Shown here one piece after another: positions 8,979 through 18,942 of a stretch of DNA of 64,000 nt. The position numbers were made by a program, and so were the translations under genes. Position 1 is the first letter of the stretch. Every line of letters starts with the position of its first letter. Source of the DNA: Lentihominibacter butyricus (GTDB lineage: Bacteria; Bacillota; Clostridia; Peptostreptococcales; Anaerovoracaceae); assembly GCF_025567305.1 (NCBI RefSeq), contig NZ_JAOQJP010000010.1, forward strand, positions 1 to 64,000. Direction: 5' to 3'. The notes below the pieces were generated by a model. The model saw only the letters and a program-made list of their open reading frames with translations, ran no database searches and was not told the origin of the DNA.

Positions 8979-11900
8979 ATGGTGTTGTATTTATTCTTAG
9001 TTGGAATATTGATGCTTGCGATTACAGGCACAATTATTCAGATAAGTAGATTTAATTTCAAAAAAGCAGAACGATATAAACAGCTTCCGTATGTAATATT
9101 TTCTATGATATACAGTGTTGTAATGGCATTTACATTTTCATTGCTGCTAATGATCATAGATCCATTTTTATCGTTAAAGTGGATAACCAATATCGTTTTA
9201 GCTGGTGTACCTGCAAAGAGTTATGGCGCTGCTTTTATGCTGCTTATCGTATTGCTGAGCAATGCAGTTTTTCTCTGGTTAGAAACTCTGGTTTTGAATA
9301 TTGCGGAGAGATGTTCCAGAAACGGCATCAGTTATAGTTCATTTTTCTTAACAAGGAAGGCTGAGGATATCAGTAATTATTTTTATGAGTTTCATGATGA
9401 TGCTGGTGAGATATATTTAAAAAAAGAAAGAATTGCAATGGTACAATGGCTGAATTATATTCGAAAAGCCATTCTTATGTTATTTTTTGCTATGATTATT
9501 GCAGCTTTTGTCTGCATTTATATTCCCGCAGTGATAAAAGGAGCCACGTTGCTAAAACTTTTAAAGAGCTTTTTTATTCTGATAATGGCAAGCTATATCG
9601 TTGTGACAGAGGCCTTTTACTATTTAGATGGATTCACAAAGAATGAACAAGCAACATCCTTTGAAAGTGATGATGTATCCTCTACCAGGGTAGGACGGTA
9701 TGATAGCTTATTAAAACTTTATGTTGAAAAATTTGGAAGTGCAATTTTAAACAAAGACGATTACTGGCTGGAAAAGAGTCAGATTGAGAATGGGTTGTTT
9801 AATGACACTGCAGAGCAGATGGATCGAAGTAAAAACCGATCTGCTTTTGAGACTGTTATTAATTTTGCCAAAATAAGCAGGAGGATGCTTAACAGTAGTT
9901 ACACGGAGGCAATTCTGAATTTAACAGAAGGAAGAAGCATCGCAGTTGGTGACTCGATTTTTGGAGAATTTAAAGCATATTTGACTGCATACTTAAATTA
10001 TTTTCTGTCTTCTGGAGCAAAGGCTGTTATTATTACAGGAAGTAAAAAGAGGGAAGATAAGATTGCGAACAGTTTACTTCATGAGTTTAAGAAAGTAAAT
10101 GATATTAACTCGATATGGAGAATTGGTACGTATGAACAGTACTGTAGAAATAATGGATATGATAAAGGCATAGATCTTCTTGTTTGTACAAGCGATGATC
10201 TGATTAAGATTGATGAAAACTTCTTTACAATGAATATTGGCTGTTTGGTTGTGGATGATCCTGAATGTACATACACGTCCTCGGCAGTATCTAAAAAATT
10301 AATACATAATAAAATTGGTGAAATTTCGAGAGTAAGAAAATTGCAGTATATATTCCTGTGCAATAATATAACGCGAAATTTAGAAGAAAATATAGAGACT
10401 ACGATTGGAGAAAATATAAGTTCGTATCGAAATTTAATATCGGAAAAACGCACTTGTGTAATCCTTTGGAAAAAAGAACCGCAGGAAAAGTTACAGTATA
10501 AATTAGGAATAAAGGGATCATATATTGGAGCGGAGTATCCCATTGCTTTACTCGCTGCTAAAATGGGAGTATCTTCCATTGATGTGTGGTGTGATGAAGA
10601 AACTCCATACGTTACGTATTCAGAAGCGACTAATGATAATTTAGACTATTTGAAGTTGAATTTATTTCAAGATGCTTCTATTAATTTGAATACCATCGTG
10701 CATGTAAATGATATCAGCAGTTACGAGGAGAGTGGTCTTAAATTTCAAATTGTTTTTGATGAGCATTACAATTTGATAGCATTAGTGGAGAATTGGCTGA
10801 AATATGGTGGCAGCAGTGAAAGCATGATTCATGTAATCTCTAAACCATATATGTTACGTGACTATTTGGCGACAAATTTTTCCAAATTGATTATGAAGCC
10901 ATCGGATATAAAACGTATTATGCCGAGTAATGGATGTGACGTGGCAAAGCAGTGTGTAATCCTCTTATTAAATTTATATGAAAGCAAGCATGGAAAAAAA
11001 AGCAGTGATATTATAAAAATGTGTGATGTATTTTATGGCAGAAGCTTTGGTGAAAATTCGATAGAAGAATGTCTGATTGAAATGCTTTATACCGTGTTGC
11101 CCGAAAAGAAAGTTTATTCGATTTATGATCATTTTACATTCGTAAAGTGTGAAGAGTTCGATAAAATTGCTGGACAGTGGAAATTTAATGGATATTATAA
11201 TGTTAAATTAATTGATAAGGATATTTACATTAATATACATAAAAAGTATAATTTCCTGAAATTAAGATTTAGTGGATCAGGCCAATGGAAAACAACAGGT
11301 ATACATAAAGAAGATGTTTATAATTACTATTTACCGGGGCAGATCCATTGCTTTGATGGTGAATTATATAGAATCAATCAAATAGCTGCAGATCAAGTGG
11401 AGGTAATGAAAACGGCTCCGAAAGATGTTCCTGAATATAGCAGCATAGCAACATATCAGGTTTTAAAATTCCAGGAGAAGCTTTTATATACAAATCACAA
11501 TAAATATTCGGTATCGAGGATAAAAGCTGACTTTGATAAAACGATTTCGGGATATTATGAGTTTACAGATGGAATCGTATTTGGCATAAATAATGAATCT
11601 CAAATTGAGTCTTATTCGGAGATATTTTTGCCGAAGAGTTTGAGAGTGGAACGCCGAGATAAATATGGAATTAAATTAGAAATGGATATTCCTTGTGAAA
11701 ATCCTGTTCGTGCGGAATTTTTGATTGTTGTTATGTTTAATGAAATCATAAAAACTTTATATCCCGGTAACTATAAGGATTTGATTGTTTGTAGTGCAGA
11801 TACGGAGTTATACCGAAAAACGATTTCAAAGATTTCAGCTGAAGAACAGGCTCTTATTGGATTTGTGCCCGTTCTTGACTTCGTAACAGAGGTTTCATCG

Positions 11901-12815
11901 GTTAGAAAACCTACAATCTATGTTCTGGAGCAATCGTATCAGAGCAAGGAGATTTTGGCAGGATTGGAAGTAAAAGATCATATACAAAATATCTTTGACA
12001 TTATGTATGAATATCTGGAATGGGAGTTGGCAAAAGACGGTCAAGAGGGAGCTTATTTGAAATATGGATTTGATTCATATCCACAGATCTTTGATACAGA
12101 TGCAGTTATAACTTATTTAGGGGAAGTTAAGACTAGCAGAAAGTCAGTAGAAAGTGCAGATGGAATTATTTCACAGGAGTTAATGGATGGGGCAGAACGG
12201 TGTCCGTATTGCGGAAGGAAAATCTTTGCAGAACATGTAGAGACTACTGATGGAAAATATATGTGTGAACATTGTGCAAAACAAATTGTTGTACAAATGA
12301 ACGAGGTGAATGATCTTTATCATACTGCGAAAAAGCTAATAGAGAAGCATTATAGAGTAAAGCTGCCGAAGATCCGTGGATTTAAATTTAAAGGAAGAGA
12401 TGAAATTGTAAAAGCGGCGGGTGATTCTGCTGCATGTGGGTTCTATGATCTTAAAAAATCTGAAATCTGGGTGGAAAAGTATGCACCAAGAGTTTATATG
12501 ATGTCAGTAATTATTCATGAGCTGACACATAGCTGGCAGAAACAGCATTTAGATATGGAACGCTGTTCTCTAGAACTTTTGGAGGGACATGCAACTTATG
12601 TGGAATTAGAAATGCTTCATGCTCTGGCAGAAGATTCTTATGCAAGAAACACTCTCGAAAAATTACCATATATTAACAATACGGAGGATAATCCGTATTA
12701 TCAGGGATATCTGCTGCTGAAAAACGAGATGAAACAATATCCGAATAAAAACATTTTTCAAGTCGTGAAACTGTTAGAAGAGAGTGTAATACAATCGGTG
12801 AGTGCGGATGAATAA
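8979..12815 (+). CDS. Five-helix membrane protein with helicase-like core and DA1-like zinc peptidase
   Basis: A 1278-residue multidomain protein. About five hydrophobic helices occupy residues 1-215. Residues about 300-470 resemble part of a P-loop/SF2-like fold with VVDDPE in the Walker B position, but I find no Walker A, so it may be inactive. A zinc knuckle follows: C1075-x2-C1078 and C1096-x2-C1099. The C-terminus carries H1180-E-L-T-H1184 with a downstream glutamate E1202 in EGHATYVE, as in gluzincin peptidases. Zinc knuckle plus HExxH plus EG resembles the LIM-peptidase layout of plant DA1 and bacterial relatives. It probably cleaves a protein at the inner membrane. The next gene overlaps its 3' end. 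The peptidase call is good; the helicase-like call is weak. Confidence 0.7.
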   Translation: MVLYLFLVGILMLAITGTIIQISRFNFKKAERYKQLPYVIFSMIYSVVMAFTFSLLLMIIDPFLSLKWITNIVLAGVPAKSYGAAFMLLIVLLSNAVFLWLETLVLNIAERCSRNGISYSSFFLTRKAEDISNYFYEFHDDAGEIYLKKERIAMVQWLNYIRKAILMLFFAMIIAAFVCIYIPAVIKGATLLKLLKSFFILIMASYIVVTEAFYYLDGFTKNEQATSFESDDVSSTRVGRYDSLLKLYVEKFGSAILNKDDYWLEKSQIENGLFNDTAEQMDRSKNRSAFETVINFAKISRRMLNSSYTEAILNLTEGRSIAVGDSIFGEFKAYLTAYLNYFLSSGAKAVIITGSKKREDKIANSLLHEFKKVNDINSIWRIGTYEQYCRNNGYDKGIDLLVCTSDDLIKIDENFFTMNIGCLVVDDPECTYTSSAVSKKLIHNKIGEISRVRKLQYIFLCNNITRNLEENIETTIGENISSYRNLISEKRTCVILWKKEPQEKLQYKLGIKGSYIGAEYPIALLAAKMGVSSIDVWCDEETPYVTYSEATNDNLDYLKLNLFQDASINLNTIVHVNDISSYEESGLKFQIVFDEHYNLIALVENWLKYGGSSESMIHVISKPYMLRDYLATNFSKLIMKPSDIKRIMPSNGCDVAKQCVILLLNLYESKHGKKSSDIIKMCDVFYGRSFGENSIEECLIEMLYTVLPEKKVYSIYDHFTFVKCEEFDKIAGQWKFNGYYNVKLIDKDIYINIHKKYNFLKLRFSGSGQWKTTGIHKEDVYNYYLPGQIHCFDGELYRINQIAADQVEVMKTAPKDVPEYSSIATYQVLKFQEKLLYTNHNKYSVSRIKADFDKTISGYYEFTDGIVFGINNESQIESYSEIFLPKSLRVERRDKYGIKLEMDIPCENPVRAEFLIVVMFNEIIKTLYPGNYKDLIVCSADTELYRKTISKISAEEQALIGFVPVLDFVTEVSSVRKPTIYVLEQSYQSKEILAGLEVKDHIQNIFDIMYEYLEWELAKDGQEGAYLKYGFDSYPQIFDTDAVITYLGEVKTSRKSVESADGIISQELMDGAERCPYCGRKIFAEHVETTDGKYMCEHCAKQIVVQMNEVNDLYHTAKKLIEKHYRVKLPKIRGFKFKGRDEIVKAAGDSAACGFYDLKKSEIWVEKYAPRVYMMSVIIHELTHSWQKQHLDMERCSLELLEGHATYVELEMLHALAEDSYARNTLEKLPYINNTEDNPYYQGYLLLKNEMKQYPNKNIFQVVKLLEESVIQSVSADE

Positions 12816-13824
12816 TATCGGAAAAAAAGTAATTTCTGTCGTAGTTGCTATAGTAATTCTATTAATGCTTTGTGCTGGAATACATTTTGGTGTTACAGGA
12901 ACTACAGAGGCAAGAATCAATAAAATCACACATAAGCATGATGGCGAAAATTATTATAATGGGATTGGAGGACGTGCGTCGGTAGAAGAAGAATTGGATT
13001 ACATGATTCTGAAGTATACTGGGAACTTGCCGGATCCGGATCGCGGTATAGTTGACAGTGATACTGAGATGGATCCGAATCCGTCTGAGGTGGATGAAGA
13101 TATTGGCGAAGATCTGGATAAATTGAAACAAGTTTTAGCCGATGAACTGAAATCTGTTCCAACAGGTATCGTTTTTCACGCATCAGATAAAATTACTGAG
13201 CAGCAGGTTTTTGACATTCTATCGGAAAATGCGGCTTATGCAAATGGCTATGATGGTATTTTATTAAAAAGTTTTCGATGCAGGAAAACTGCAATTGAAG
13301 ATGGAAATGCAGAATTTCAATTACAAATCAATTATCAGAGAAATGTTGAAGAAGTGAAACAAATTAAAGCAAAGGTGGTTAAAGAAACTGATGCTGTTAT
13401 GGACAAGTTAAAATTGGATGGTATGTCTGATTATGAAAAAGTAAAAGCAATTAATACATATCTGTGTGATACAGTGGAATATCCCGCACAGGAGCCTTAT
13501 TCAGATGTAAGCCATACGGCGTATGGATCATTTGTAGAGCATTCAGCGGTATGTGATGGATACGCACGTGCAGCAGATATATTGTGTGAAGAAGCTGGTG
13601 TGAATTGTCAAATCGTTATAGGTGAAGTTCGTAACGGAGGTGGACATGCCTGGAATTTAGTTCAGTTAGATGGCCAATGGTATCAATGGGACGTTTGCTG
13701 GAATGATGGAGGAAGCAGTAGAAGAGAGTATTTTTTAGTCACGGATGCATTTATGGAAAAATCCAGGACATGGGATAAAACGGAGTTCCCGAAGTCTGCA
13801 ACCCACTCATATTCCTATAATTAA
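12808..13824 (+). CDS. Transglutaminase-like cysteine protein, membrane-anchored
   Basis: A 338-residue protein with one N-terminal hydrophobic helix (about 7-27), so the rest is probably outside the cell. Residues about 205-325 form a transglutaminase-like domain. The expected triad is present: C249 in AVCDGYARA, H280 in GGGHAW and D295 in QWDVCWND. Bacterial members are mostly proteases or peptide-modifying enzymes. The stretch 60-110 is acidic with several prolines and may be a stalk. ATG 12808 overlaps the stop of the preceding gene; a GTG at 12802 is an alternative start. The tight overlap suggests translational coupling with the DA1-like peptidase gene. Confidence 0.8.
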   Translation: MNNIGKKVISVVVAIVILLMLCAGIHFGVTGTTEARINKITHKHDGENYYNGIGGRASVEEELDYMILKYTGNLPDPDRGIVDSDTEMDPNPSEVDEDIGEDLDKLKQVLADELKSVPTGIVFHASDKITEQQVFDILSENAAYANGYDGILLKSFRCRKTAIEDGNAEFQLQINYQRNVEEVKQIKAKVVKETDAVMDKLKLDGMSDYEKVKAINTYLCDTVEYPAQEPYSDVSHTAYGSFVEHSAVCDGYARAADILCEEAGVNCQIVIGEVRNGGGHAWNLVQLDGQWYQWDVCWNDGGSSRREYFLVTDAFMEKSRTWDKTEFPKSATHSYSYN

Positions 13825-13926
13825 AAGGACAGGAAAGTAATGATAAGAAAGATGCAGAGCTATTAAAGGATAGAAGAAGTGCAGAAACTTAAGAAGCATT
13901 AGGAAAGGCAATTAAAGGTATATCAT

Positions 13927-15828
13927 ATGGTACTTATATTTTTCGGAGTAGCAATAGTAATTTTATTGGTTACCATTTTATTAACAGTTAAAGAACGATT
14001 AAATGGGCAACGCATTATCAAGGTTTTGCTGGTAGGGTGTTCTTTGATGGTTGGCGTGCTGATTTTTCCGGCATATTGTATGGGCTATGGCGAAGCTGGC
14101 AGGGGAGATGCGTTGAGTAGCGGGATTTTCTCGTTCTTATATGTATTGAGAACTTTAGCAGGGCGTCAGCCATTAGGTATTACAGTGGATTATATACAGG
14201 ATTACATGTATGTAAAATGGCTGTTATATGTACTATTTATTGCAGGGCCAGTCATTACAGCTGGATTTATAATCTCTTTTTTTGGAAGTTTCGTAGAAAA
14301 TATCCGATTTCGTATGATGAGAAAAGCAGAAATACATGTTTTTTCGCAGTTAAATGAAGCTTCACTGTTATTGGCGGAGAGTATAAATGATAATAAATGT
14401 GGTTATGTATTCTGTAATTATAGCGGAAAGATTTCAGATTTAGATGAAAAAATCAGAAAGCGAATCAGGCAGATAAAAGGAGTGATTTTAAAAGGCACGG
14501 AAACAGAATTAAAGTTTCATTTAGATGTTCAGAAGATACATGTATATGAAATTGCAGAGAGCAGAACTGCTAACGAAAAGAATGCCTTGGCTTTCATGGA
14601 AAGATATAAAAAGGATCTACAGAAGAAGAGTGTCGAGGTTGCTGTTTTTGCTTCAGGTTCTACAACAGAAGTCATGTTCAATTCTGTTGAGAAAAAAAAT
14701 TGCAGAATTCGCATTATTGATGAAGTGAAATATACCTGTTATAGCTTGCTGTTTGACTTTCCATTATATCATAATATCAACCGCAATAAGGTTTCTGTCC
14801 TGGTTGTGGGAGCCGGCACTACAGGAAAGGAAATGATAAAGGCAGTCAGCTGGTGTGGACAGATGCTGGATGCAGATCTTAAAATATCTGTAGTTGATCT
14901 GGATGCGGAACGAGCCAAAATGCAATTGTTAAAAGAATGTCCGGAAATATTTCTGGAAAACAAAATAGGCTTTTATCAGGCAGATGTTACAAGAAATGAG
15001 TTTAAAGAAGTCTTGGATCAGTATTGCAGGGATGCTACTTATATAGTGATAGCCTTGAAAGAGGATGATCTGAATATTGATACAGCAACTTATTTGAAAA
15101 TGTATTATGAAGCGGTTGACTTTAGTAAAAAAGATATGCCTATGATTCATCTTAGGGTGAGGGATACTGTTAAAAATGAGCGAATTATGAGAGTTTACCA
15201 ACAGGATGATTTTCACATAAATGCATTTGGAAGTATTGAAAAAGTATTTAGCCATAAGAATTTGATTCATTCTAATTTAGAAAAGATGGCGCTTGCTTCC
15301 CACTTTGCATACTACCAAGTGCTTGATAAATTGAAACATCAGGATGATCCGAGGATAAAGGCAGACATACAATATGCTAGAGATTCTTATAATTCGGAGG
15401 AGTATAATCAGAGATCATCTTTTGCTTCTGCATTGCACATTATATATAAAATGCATGATTGTGGTGTAGCTATTTCGTCAGGAACTCTTTTAAAAAGGGA
15501 GCATATCAAGCAATTGCGTGAAAAATTACAAGACTCCGGTTTACGAGACAGACTCGCACAGTTGGAACACAGAAGATGGAATGCTTTTATGCGATCAGAA
15601 GGATATAGTAAAGCTTCTATAGATGCTGTAGAACAGTATTTCAAATATACGAAAAAACCAAGTAATAAAGAGGCAAAATTGCACCCGGCTATCGTATCTT
15701 GGGAAGAACTGGATTTTGTGAGTTGTGAAGTGTCTAGAATTGAAAATAAGTCAGAAGATTATAAGGCTGTGGATTATTTCTTTATTGATCATATGTGTGA
15801 AATTTTAGAAGCAGCAATGGAAGAATAG
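13927..15828 (+). CDS. Membrane TrkA-N (Rossmann) protein with C-terminal RyR domain
   Basis: A 633-residue protein. Three hydrophobic helices (about 1-22, 33-52 and 97-118) precede two nucleotide-fold regions. The second carries VVGAGTTG (G295-G300), the dinucleotide-binding loop of TrkA-N/RCK domains, followed by a conserved acidic VVDLD. Residues about 543-605 contain LEHRRWNAFMRSEGY and a later WEEL, the hallmark of the ryanodine-receptor RyR repeat (PF02026 type). A paralogue with the same layout lies at 31771-33615. RCK domains gate potassium channels on nucleotide binding; here a membrane module, RCK-like module and RyR module are joined, hinting at a ligand-gated membrane protein. That is inference. 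It follows the transglutaminase gene by 102 bases. Confidence 0.75.
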   Translation: MVLIFFGVAIVILLVTILLTVKERLNGQRIIKVLLVGCSLMVGVLIFPAYCMGYGEAGRGDALSSGIFSFLYVLRTLAGRQPLGITVDYIQDYMYVKWLLYVLFIAGPVITAGFIISFFGSFVENIRFRMMRKAEIHVFSQLNEASLLLAESINDNKCGYVFCNYSGKISDLDEKIRKRIRQIKGVILKGTETELKFHLDVQKIHVYEIAESRTANEKNALAFMERYKKDLQKKSVEVAVFASGSTTEVMFNSVEKKNCRIRIIDEVKYTCYSLLFDFPLYHNINRNKVSVLVVGAGTTGKEMIKAVSWCGQMLDADLKISVVDLDAERAKMQLLKECPEIFLENKIGFYQADVTRNEFKEVLDQYCRDATYIVIALKEDDLNIDTATYLKMYYEAVDFSKKDMPMIHLRVRDTVKNERIMRVYQQDDFHINAFGSIEKVFSHKNLIHSNLEKMALASHFAYYQVLDKLKHQDDPRIKADIQYARDSYNSEEYNQRSSFASALHIIYKMHDCGVAISSGTLLKREHIKQLREKLQDSGLRDRLAQLEHRRWNAFMRSEGYSKASIDAVEQYFKYTKKPSNKEAKLHPAIVSWEELDFVSCEVSRIENKSEDYKAVDYFFIDHMCEILEAAMEE

Positions 15829-15840
15829 GAGCGATATATT

Positions 15841-17955
15841 ATGAATCTTAATAAGCAGAACTATGTGGATAATTTTTTTAAATTACTGAAAGTAAAAGCA
15901 GATATTTCAGAGGGTCATGATTATAAATCTTTTTTGAAGGGCGCCATTGATATGTTTTTAGAAAATGAAAACAAAGATACTGCGAATGAAGTATATAAAA
16001 TCTTCCTTGATATTTATAGAATTAAAACTTCAAAAGGAACCTCTGTCCTGGATTTGTTAGATGCATTGAGTCAGTACGAAGAAAGCATGGGAGTCTTAAA
16101 TAATAAACAGCGAGACCACTACATCCATTCAGTAAATGTTTTTTTACTGGGTTTGATGATTTATGCACAAAATGATAAATTCCGCCATTTGTTTGCAGAA
16201 TCCCTGAAAAGAAAACACAGGAAGGAGTTGTTCAATACTGATGAAGAGTTTCTTTTCTGCTGGGGTATGACAGCATTATTTCATGATATTGGATATCCTG
16301 TTGAAATGGTTAATGCACAGTTACAACAATTTTTTAGTTATGTTATTAATGAAAAAGTGGGAATGCAAGAAGTTAGACCTTATATTGCATATAAGGATTT
16401 CGCAGCTTTGGATATGATTAAGAAACGTCCAGATCATGAATCGATTTTAGCTGATATTGCAGGTGCGCCGGATCAGGTGGATCCATATAGGCCAACAAAT
16501 TTGATTGCATATAATATTGCCGGAATGTTTGGATTATCTTATGAACAGACACATATTGTGATGGATAGTTATCTGGATATTATGCAGAATAAAGGATTTA
16601 TTGATCATGGATTTTACAGCGCCTTGATTGTTTTAAGATGGTATGGCGAGGCTGTTCAATACGCTACCTCAGAAATGAGTGATCTATTTACACAAATAGT
16701 TGATGCGGCAACAGCAATTTTTCTTCATAACGCATATAAGAAAACATTTCAGAATCCACCATTTGATTTGCCGGGAATTGACCCTGCAGCGGCTCCTATT
16801 AGTTTTCTGCTAATTTTATGCGATGAATTGCAAGAGTGGAATAGAAAAGCATATGGCAAGGTGATACGCACCTGCATACAGGTAGACGATATTTCAGAAT
16901 TATACATTGATGATGCCTGTTTAAATTTACACTATATTGCAACGGAAGGGTATATGAATCCCGAGTTTATCCAAGGGAAAAAGGAGGGTGTGCAGAATAC
17001 ACTGCAGCTGGATAAAATTTTTTCAAAAGGAATCTTTTTATCAGCCACCGATTCTTCGGAACGGTATCTTAATGATATAAAGATTGCTCAACACCAAAGT
17101 ACTCCAAGGATTATGATTGAGCATCTTGAGGAAATTGCTAAGGAAATACATGAGGATTACTGCAATAAGCAAGTAGAACGAAAAGGAGCGGACGCTGACA
17201 TAACAGAATGGTCTCAGCTTACGGATTCTTTAAAGTATTCTAATATACGACAGGCAATGGGCATTGTACATAAGTTAGAACTGATGGGATGTTATCTGTC
17301 CGAAGATGGATACCCGGGAGATGAGATTAAAGAATTTGAGACATCTACAATAGAATTTCTGGCGCAAAAAGAGCATGATGACTGGGTAGAAGAACGGAGA
17401 AAAAATGGATGGTCGTACGGTGAGGTTAAGGATGTTGAACGGAAGTACTCTCCGTATATGATACCATATGGCCAGTTGACTGAAGATGTGAAAGAACTGG
17501 ATCGCGATACGATTCGTAATATTATTCCAATTGTTAATCGCAGGGGGCTGCATGTATATAAGCCTTATCGCATAAATTCTTTCCCGGGCAGTAAAGATGA
17601 GAACGATTCTCTCTATGAAGAATTGGAATTAAAGATGAATATAAATACCGACTATATAGAGACAGTAATCAGAAATTATATTGCTTACATTCAGAAAGTT
17701 AAAGAGCACGGATTGAATGATTCGGAAAAGGAAAGCATTTGCGAATTATATGAGAAATTAATTAAGTTAGAGGAAAAAGGTGACTTTGAATGGGATGTGC
17801 GATACCTTTATGCTGAATTTTTGTTTGAAATGAAAGAAATTGATAAAGCTCTGCAGTTTGCAAGTGAATACACGAGTCACGCAGAAGAGTTTGATCAGGA
17901 AGACAATGTAGAAAAAGGAAGAGCTCTTATTACAAAAATTTATCGATCGGTGTAA
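15841..17955 (+). CDS. HD-domain protein with RyR domain and C-terminal helical repeats
   Basis: A 704-residue cytoplasmic protein. An HD phosphohydrolase-like domain spans about 90-320: a first histidine in HYIHSVNVF and the metal pair H148-D149 in FHDIGYP. HD domains often cut nucleotides or cyclic nucleotides. Residues about 510-575 form a RyR domain, with HDDWVEERRKNGWSYG, then YSPYMIPYGQL and DRDTIRNI. The last ~100 residues look TPR-like. Starting 12 bases after the TrkA-N/RyR gene, it is surely co-transcribed. Two adjacent RyR proteins suggest they read the same ligand. The HD domain could then degrade a signal, but no substrate can be read from the sequence. Confidence 0.8.
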   Translation: MNLNKQNYVDNFFKLLKVKADISEGHDYKSFLKGAIDMFLENENKDTANEVYKIFLDIYRIKTSKGTSVLDLLDALSQYEESMGVLNNKQRDHYIHSVNVFLLGLMIYAQNDKFRHLFAESLKRKHRKELFNTDEEFLFCWGMTALFHDIGYPVEMVNAQLQQFFSYVINEKVGMQEVRPYIAYKDFAALDMIKKRPDHESILADIAGAPDQVDPYRPTNLIAYNIAGMFGLSYEQTHIVMDSYLDIMQNKGFIDHGFYSALIVLRWYGEAVQYATSEMSDLFTQIVDAATAIFLHNAYKKTFQNPPFDLPGIDPAAAPISFLLILCDELQEWNRKAYGKVIRTCIQVDDISELYIDDACLNLHYIATEGYMNPEFIQGKKEGVQNTLQLDKIFSKGIFLSATDSSERYLNDIKIAQHQSTPRIMIEHLEEIAKEIHEDYCNKQVERKGADADITEWSQLTDSLKYSNIRQAMGIVHKLELMGCYLSEDGYPGDEIKEFETSTIEFLAQKEHDDWVEERRKNGWSYGEVKDVERKYSPYMIPYGQLTEDVKELDRDTIRNIIPIVNRRGLHVYKPYRINSFPGSKDENDSLYEELELKMNINTDYIETVIRNYIAYIQKVKEHGLNDSEKESICELYEKLIKLEEKGDFEWDVRYLYAEFLFEMKEIDKALQFASEYTSHAEEFDQEDNVEKGRALITKIYRSV

Positions 17956-17990
17956 TGGTTTATGACAGTGGATGTTAAAGGAGAATGACT

Positions 17991-18914
17991 GTGTATATTG
18001 TGGATTTTTTTAAAAGAATGTTTAATAAAACTAATATACCGAGTATGCTGTATATTTTGTTAAATGTAGCGATTATAACAATTGCAGTTTTTTATTTTGT
18101 AAATTCTTCTGTGTCTGGGTCAATGAAGTTGTGGCAGGCTGCACTGATTGCACTAGGGGGATATATTGCGTGTATTCTCGTTGCATTGTCTCCATTCGGT
18201 GAATGGCTTTTAAGAAAAATAAATAAGTGTCATCGGGTAACGAAGGATAGAGATCCTAGAAATCTAGAGGCTATTTTTGTAGAAGTGTATCGTAATGCAC
18301 GTGAATTGAATTCTTCAATTCCGAATGATGTGGGGCTATATGTAAAAGAAGATATAGAGCCAAATGCTTTCGCTTTAGGGCGTAAAACAGTATGTGTAAC
18401 GACAGCGTTAATGGATCATTCGGATGAAGAAATCAAAGCAGCGATGTCCCATGAATTTGGACATTTAGCACATAAGGATACTGATCTGATTCTTGTTATT
18501 TCAGTAGGAAATTTGATTATTATGGGAATTGCACTGGTTATTAGACTGCTTATTCTTTTTATACAGCTATTGTTTTTGATCGCAGTTTTTTTAATCGGGC
18601 TTGTTATTGGAGATAGAGGTGCATTAACGACATTAGTAGCAGTTGTTTCGAGCTTTTTAGTCAATGTATTTGTAAACGGATTGATTTGGCTGTGGACACA
18701 GGTTGGAGTGTTGCTAGTAATGAAATCACATCGAGAAAATGAGTATCTGGCAGATGAGTTTGCTTTTAACCTGGGATATGGTGAGGCTCTTTGCAGGCTG
18801 CTTGATATGATTTCCATTCCGGGAAAGAAAAGTTTTTTTTCATGTTTGAAAAGCGCTCATCCAAAGACAGAAAAACGTATTGCCAGACTGAGGGAGCTGG
18901 GGGTAAAGTATTAA
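17991..18914 (+). CDS. M48-family (HtpX-like) membrane metallopeptidase
   Basis: About 307 residues. Hydrophobic helices lie near residues 16-35 and 45-65 and again as a pair in the second half. The zinc motif HEFGH is at about 154-158, and a downstream ENEYLADEFA supplies the third ligand glutamate, as in HtpX/Ste24-type peptidases. These enzymes cut membrane or misfolded proteins. AAAGGAG ends seven bases before GTG 17991, so I prefer that start to ATG 17985, which would leave almost no spacing. It is the third peptidase-like gene of this operon, after the DA1-like and transglutaminase-like genes. Confidence 0.85.
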   Translation: MYIVDFFKRMFNKTNIPSMLYILLNVAIITIAVFYFVNSSVSGSMKLWQAALIALGGYIACILVALSPFGEWLLRKINKCHRVTKDRDPRNLEAIFVEVYRNARELNSSIPNDVGLYVKEDIEPNAFALGRKTVCVTTALMDHSDEEIKAAMSHEFGHLAHKDTDLILVISVGNLIIMGIALVIRLLILFIQLLFLIAVFLIGLVIGDRGALTTLVAVVSSFLVNVFVNGLIWLWTQVGVLLVMKSHRENEYLADEFAFNLGYGEALCRLLDMISIPGKKSFFSCLKSAHPKTEKRIARLRELGVKY

Positions 18915-18942
18915 ATTTATAAGATAAGAGTGAAGGTGCGTT

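Noticed and set aside
10000..10300. An active helicase domain in the 1278-residue membrane protein
   Set aside because: VVDDPE resembles Walker B, but no Walker A GxxxxGK[ST] motif was found upstream.
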